This document shows, one piece after another, positions 60,603-64,000 of a stretch of DNA of 64,000 bases; the first letter of the stretch is position 1; each line of letters begins with the position of its first letter. Source of the stretch: Halolamina sediminis (GTDB lineage: Archaea; Halobacteriota; Halobacteria; Halobacteriales; Haloferacaceae); NCBI RefSeq assembly GCF_001282785.1, contig NZ_CVUA01000001.1:2046001-2110000 (forward strand), in the 5' to 3' direction. A model generated the notes under the pieces. That model was not told the DNA's origin and searched no databases. It worked only from the letters and a program-made list of their open reading frames with translations. The translations under genes were made by a program, and so were the position numbers.

Positions 60603-62783
60603 TCAGTCGAACTGCTCGACGACCGCACCAACCACGGCGATCTCGACTTCCTCACGCGCACCGGAGAGGAACTCGATCCGACCCTCGCGGAGCCCCGCAG
60701 CCGAGATCCCGGCGTTCGGCGCGTTCGAGGCCGCTTCACGAGCCACGGCACGCAGATCCACGTCCGTCTCCGCGCGGACCCAGAGCTCGTCCATCGCGAT
60801 GCCGATCGTCACGTCCGCGTCGCCGCGGCGGTGGAGCTCGTCCAGCAGCAGCGAACTCGGCGGGAAGTCGTACTTGTGGGTGTACTCCTCGGTGTCGAGC
60901 ACCGCGACTTCGACGCCCTCGCTCTCGCTGCGTTCGATGTTGGCCTCGGCGGTCTCGACCTCAGTGTCCATCTTCTCGCGGAACTGCGTCGCGATGTGAC
61001 CCGCAAGCGTCTCGCTCTCGGCGGCGTCCTCCGGCGCGCCGGCGGCGACGGCCTCGGGGCTCTCGCCGAACAGCAGGTCGCCGACCAGTTCGCGCTTCTC
61101 GTCGTAGGACTGGTAGAACGCCTCCAGCGCGATCGCCTCGCGGAGTTCCGTCACCGCTTCCTCGTCGAAGCGGGCCTCGCGGGCGGCGTCGAGGTAGGAG
61201 TCGGGCGTGTCCTGCCAGTAGCTGACCGCCGGCAGGTGGGCGATCTCCTCGCGCACCTCGGGAGAGACAGTCGTCGCGAGCGACGACGCCAGCGCGCCCG
61301 TCGAGAGCCCGGCGGCGTCGGGGTTGACCAGCACGTCCGACGTGTCGGCGATCTCCGCGTCCGCCGGCGCGGCGTCGACGACGACGCGCTTGGCGCCGTA
61401 GATCCCCAGCATCTCCAGCCCGTCCTCGCTCTCGACGGTGGAGGCGGTGCCGGCCAGCACCACGAGCGGCAGCTTCTCGTCGTGCCGGTCGCGGTCCTGC
61501 AGCATGCTGGTCACGTCGTTCGTCGCGTCGTTCATCTCGTACACCGCCTCCTCCAGCGGACGGCGGTTCACGTAGTGGTACTCGGCGTCGCTCTCGGCGT
61601 GCTCCTCGCGCACCATCGGGAGGATCGCGCGTTCGAGCGCCACGCCGGCGACGTAGCCGTCGGCGGTCGCCGCGTGCCGGACCACGATCGGCCGGGACTC
61701 GAACACCGCACGGCGGATCGCCTCCGCGGCGTCGAGCAGGTTCTCCTTGGCCGCCGAAACGGCGTCGTCGTCGGCGACCAGCGTCGCCTCGTCCGGGCGG
61801 GCGCGCTCGGTCAGCGCCTCGGCGAGCCGTCGCTCGACGGTCTCGCGCTCCTCGCCCTCGAGTTCGACCAGCGCCTCGGTCTCGACCTGCAGCTCCTCGC
61901 GGCGTATCTCGATCTCGCCGTCGAGTCGGACGATGTCGCCAACCTCGATCTCGGGGTAGGCGCGAACGCCGGCCTCGACGAACGCTGCACAGTCGACCAC
62001 GCCGGTCTCGTCGCGGAGCTCGAACACGGTCGGGCCGCCGGTCTGTCGCGCGCTGACGACCTCGCCCTCGATCCGGACTTCCTCGCCGACGCGGTCGGAA
62101 AGCTCGCCGATGTCGCGGCGGGTCGGCTCCTCGGGCTCGGCGCCCGCGGGGGTCTCCTCGGTGTCGGCTTCCGCCGGATCGGCGTCGACGGGCTCGCTCT
62201 CCGAAGATTCGTCTTCGGCGTAGTCGGCCTCGTCAGGCTCGGTCTCGGAATCGGCGGACTCCGCCGCCGCTTCGTCGACGGCCTGCGTCGCCGCCTCGGC
62301 ACCGCTGCCGTCGGTCTCGGCCGGAGCGGACTCCTCGTCCTCCCCGGTCGTCGCTTCTACGTCCCGCTCACGCCCGTTTCCCTCTTCGACCTCCTCCTCG
62401 TCATCCTCGGGGAGCAGCTCCTCGGTCCCGTCCTGAATCAGCGTCCCGCGGAACTCGCGATCGGCCTGTCGGATCGAGGAGGTCAGGTCGACGTTCCCGT
62501 TGTCACGAACGTTCTTCACCTGTACGAAGACGGTGTCGCCGGCCTCCCAGTCGAGGCTCTCGAGGCGGCCGTCCAGCTCGGAGCGGTGGAGCAGCCCCGT
62601 GACGTTCGACGAGAGGTCGACGAACACGCCGAAGTCGGCGTAGCCGTCGACGACGCCGCGGTAGAAGCGGTTCTCGACGAGCTGGTCCGGGCTGTTGCCG
62701 CGGAACTCGAAAACGACGTCCTCTTCGTGTGACTGGCAGATGTGGCCCTCGGTGTCGGCGCCACAGATGATACAGTTGCCCAT
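60603..62783 (-). CDS. RecJ/Cdc45-like DHH-superfamily protein with S1 and OB domains, degenerate catalytic motif
   Basis: 726 residues. An N-terminal zinc knuckle (CIICGADTEGHIC) is followed by an S1 domain (about 35-105, VDGYADFGVFVDLSSNVTGL), an acidic linker (about 118-222) and an OB fold (about 225-305, VRIEGEVVSARQTGGPTVFE). The DHH domain (about 355-560) and DHHA1-like end follow. The core keeps VRHAATADGYVAG, but DHH reads VVVDAAPAD (Asp470-Ala-Ala) and the GGGH of DHHA1 is NAGISAAG. Probably without nuclease activity, as in eukaryotic Cdc45. ATG 62783 preferred. Confidence 0.85.
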   Translation of the reverse strand: MGNCIICGADTEGHICQSHEEDVVFEFRGNSPDQLVENRFYRGVVDGYADFGVFVDLSSNVTGLLHRSELDGRLESLDWEAGDTVFVQVKNVRDNGNVDLTSSIRQADREFRGTLIQDGTEELLPEDDEEEVEEGNGRERDVEATTGEDEESAPAETDGSGAEAATQAVDEAAAESADSETEPDEADYAEDESSESEPVDADPAEADTEETPAGAEPEEPTRRDIGELSDRVGEEVRIEGEVVSARQTGGPTVFELRDETGVVDCAAFVEAGVRAYPEIEVGDIVRLDGEIEIRREELQVETEALVELEGEERETVERRLAEALTERARPDEATLVADDDAVSAAKENLLDAAEAIRRAVFESRPIVVRHAATADGYVAGVALERAILPMVREEHAESDAEYHYVNRRPLEEAVYEMNDATNDVTSMLQDRDRHDEKLPLVVLAGTASTVESEDGLEMLGIYGAKRVVVDAAPADAEIADTSDVLVNPDAAGLSTGALASSLATTVSPEVREEIAHLPAVSYWQDTPDSYLDAAREARFDEEAVTELREAIALEAFYQSYDEKRELVGDLLFGESPEAVAAGAPEDAAESETLAGHIATQFREKMDTEVETAEANIERSESEGVEVAVLDTEEYTHKYDFPPSSLLLDELHRRGDADVTIGIAMDELWVRAETDVDLRAVAREAASNAPNAGISAAGLREGRIEFLSGAREEVEIAVVGAVVEQFD

Positions 62784-62855
62784 TTGTGAGGACAAACTCG
62801 GTCCGCCCTAAAGGCGTTGTCGAAAACAACTGCGATCGACCGGAACGGCCCCGAC

Positions 62856-63455
62856 TCAGAGCCCCGCGGCCGCGAATCCCCCGTAGCCGTAGCCGAACAG
62901 GATGACCGCCGGCAGCGCCGCCGCGACCGCCGCCCGCGGGATCGAGGTCTGGTGCCGGACCGCGGTGCCGACGACGAGCAACGCCGCCCCGTACAGACAG
63001 CAGCCCACCCGCAGCGGCGCCCACGGCACGGCGGTCAGCAGACAGGGTGCGGTCGCGTACGCGATGACCTGTACCGTCTCGCTCACGCCGCCGCGGTCCG
63101 GCGCTAGCAGCGACAGCCCCACCGTCTCGATCGCCGCCGAGAGGTGAAACGCCGCCGGCGCGAGGAACAGTCCGACCCCAAGCAGCACCAGCACGGCGCC
63201 CAGCCCGCTCCCGAGCCCGAACGGGGGTGTCACGCCGCCGGTCTCGAAGGTGGGCATGTCGCCGGTCGCCAGTCGGCCGGCGACGGCACCCAGCGCCACG
63301 AGTACGCCGAAGACCAGCCCCGGCGCCTGATCCGCGGGCGCGATCCCGTTTCGGAAGAACCGTCGCGGCCGGACGAGTACCTCCGCCCACGCGCGAGCGA
63401 GCGCTCGTGGCCCGCGGTCGCGGCCACCCTCCGGGCTCCCGATCCACTGGGTCAT
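62856..63455 (-). CDS. Yip1-family membrane protein
   Basis: 199 residues. An N-terminal amphipathic part (ARAWAEVLVRPRRFFRNGIAP, the usual Yip1 start with a Pro-Arg-Phe element) is followed by five transmembrane helices, including VSETVQVIAYATAPCLLTAV. Function in archaea unknown. The start at 63455 is chosen over an upstream extension. Confidence 0.8.
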   Translation of the reverse strand: MTQWIGSPEGGRDRGPRALARAWAEVLVRPRRFFRNGIAPADQAPGLVFGVLVALGAVAGRLATGDMPTFETGGVTPPFGLGSGLGAVLVLLGVGLFLAPAAFHLSAAIETVGLSLLAPDRGGVSETVQVIAYATAPCLLTAVPWAPLRVGCCLYGAALLVVGTAVRHQTSIPRAAVAAALPAVILFGYGYGGFAAAGL

Positions 63456-63483
63456 CCGTGTGTTCCCGTTCGGTCGGTCATTC

Positions 63484-64000
63484 TCAGTCGGTCCTGAGCG
63501 TGTGGCAACTCCGACACCGTGCCTCGTAGGACTCCTCGGCGCCGACGACGATCGTGTCGTCGTCGACGTGTGCGGGCTCACCGTCGACCAGCCGCTGGTT
63601 CCGGGTCGCCGGCTCGCCACAGACGGTACAGATTGCCTGTAGCTTGTCGACGTACTCCGCGATCGCCATTAGCTCCGGCAGTGGTGTGAACGGCTCGCCC
63701 CGGAACGTGATGTCGGTCCCGGAGACGATCACCCGCCGGCCGTCGTTGGCGAGCACGTTACAGACGTTGACGAGGTCGCGGTCGAAGAAGTTCGCCTCGT
63801 CGATCGCGACCACCTCCTCGCCGTTGAGGTACTCCTGCAGTTCCCACACCCCGTCGCCGACGTTGTCGATCACCCGCGCGTCCCACTGGCGCCCCTCGTG
63901 GGAGCCGATGGTGGTCTCGCCGTACCGATCGTCGATGGCCGGAGTGAACGCCGCCACGTCCTGCCCGGCGATCTCCGCGCGTCGCAGGCGCCGCAGCAGC
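63484..64000 (-). CDS. tdk: thymidine kinase, N-terminus outside the window
   Basis: C-terminal 171 residues of a type II thymidine kinase, which phosphorylates thymidine in the salvage pathway. The frame continues to the edge with LLRRLRRAEIAGQDVAAFTP; Walker A lies outside. Seen here are VVAIDEANFFDRDLVNVCNV (Walker B and catalytic Glu), the lasso region with zinc Cys pairs (CTVCGEPATRNQRL and CRSCH), and the substrate loop GTDITFRGEPFTPLPELMA. Confidence 0.93.
   Translation of the reverse strand, partial: LLRRLRRAEIAGQDVAAFTPAIDDRYGETTIGSHEGRQWDARVIDNVGDGVWELQEYLNGEEVVAIDEANFFDRDLVNVCNVLANDGRRVIVSGTDITFRGEPFTPLPELMAIAEYVDKLQAICTVCGEPATRNQRLVDGEPAHVDDDTIVVGAEESYEARCRSCHTLRTD

Noticed and set aside
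60120-62732. 870-codon open frame on the plus strand opposite the DHH gene
   Set aside because: It crosses repeat DNA and mirrors a gene with clear domains; the product is Arg/Val/Asp-rich with no family features. High GC leaves antisense frames open.

Overview
The window is a GC-rich chromosomal segment of a halophilic archaeon (class Halobacteria). The evidence is the very acidic proteome, archaeal information-processing genes (small primase subunit PriS, Gins51, RadB, Cdc48, pelota, RqcH, Elp3, eS8, uL1 and uL10), haloarchaea-type families (DUF63, DUF2270, DUF2240, DUF5518, PccX, HFX_2341-type regulators), TATA-like boxes about 25 bp before many start codons, and many leaderless or ATGA-coupled genes. 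No rRNA, tRNA, CRISPR array, prophage or complete insertion sequence was found. Genes are densely packed. The few gene-free stretches carry structured repeats rather than hidden genes.

Layout. 1-1260: 5' part of an rpl1-rpl10 operon (minus) with a hairpin-rich leader. 1397-4072: priS, gins51 and a Bcp peroxiredoxin. 4085-10672: a DMT transporter, a metallophosphoesterase, a broken small membrane gene, an rnj-idsA pair, a DUF63 protein, a membrane-anchored TRAM protein and an Lrp regulator. 11117-19512: an inositol-phosphatase family enzyme, a four-CBS protein with a hibernation-factor-like tail, radB, cdc48, a lipoprotein and an aldo/keto reductase. 19514-26120: phosphate module pstS-pstC-pstA-pstB-phoU (minus), divergent from an AbrB-PhoU regulator across an AT-rich promoter region. 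26117-30100: histidine-kinase remnant, rps8e, DUF2240 pair, a 5-formyl-THF cyclo-ligase family protein and MscS. 30162-33501: hemH, hemG and hemE. 33548-39383: DUF2270, birA, pccB-pccX, a MOSC protein and an HD phosphohydrolase. 39433-39997: an AT-richer islet with a frameshifted antitoxin and a zinc-ribbon gene. 40114-49493: thrC, a moxR-DUF58-transglutaminase operon, a membrane HTH protein, a subtilase homologue lacking its catalytic Asp, a CARF-like regulator and an orphan gene. 49516-55554: a penicillin acylase family protein, pelA, an unknown protein and an mptE-like gene with a structured leader. 55564-64000: rqcH, a SHOCT protein, elp3, a Cdc45/RecJ-like protein with a degenerate DHH motif, a Yip1-like protein and the 3' part of tdk.

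Functional themes. Replication and repair genes are spread over the window (PriS, Gins51, RadB, the DHH protein, thymidine kinase). Ribosome-quality genes are also present (uL1, uL10, eS8, the CBS/HPF-like protein, pelota, RqcH, Elp3, RNase J). Others cover phosphate uptake, tetrapyrrole synthesis and biotin-dependent carboxylation.

The most unusual signal lies outside the genes. First, a MITE-like structured repeat has terminal inverted repeats and covarying hairpins at 27008-27330 and 60114-60537, with a degenerate relative at 10814-11048. Second, a smaller palindromic element (hairpin, 5-nt spacer, 19-nt hairpin, CCTGCTCACG) occurs three times in exact register: in the birA-pccB spacer, inside the 60-kb repeat, and in frame inside the birA coding sequence, where it forms most of an extra surface segment. 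This resembles in-frame palindromic elements known from Rickettsia.
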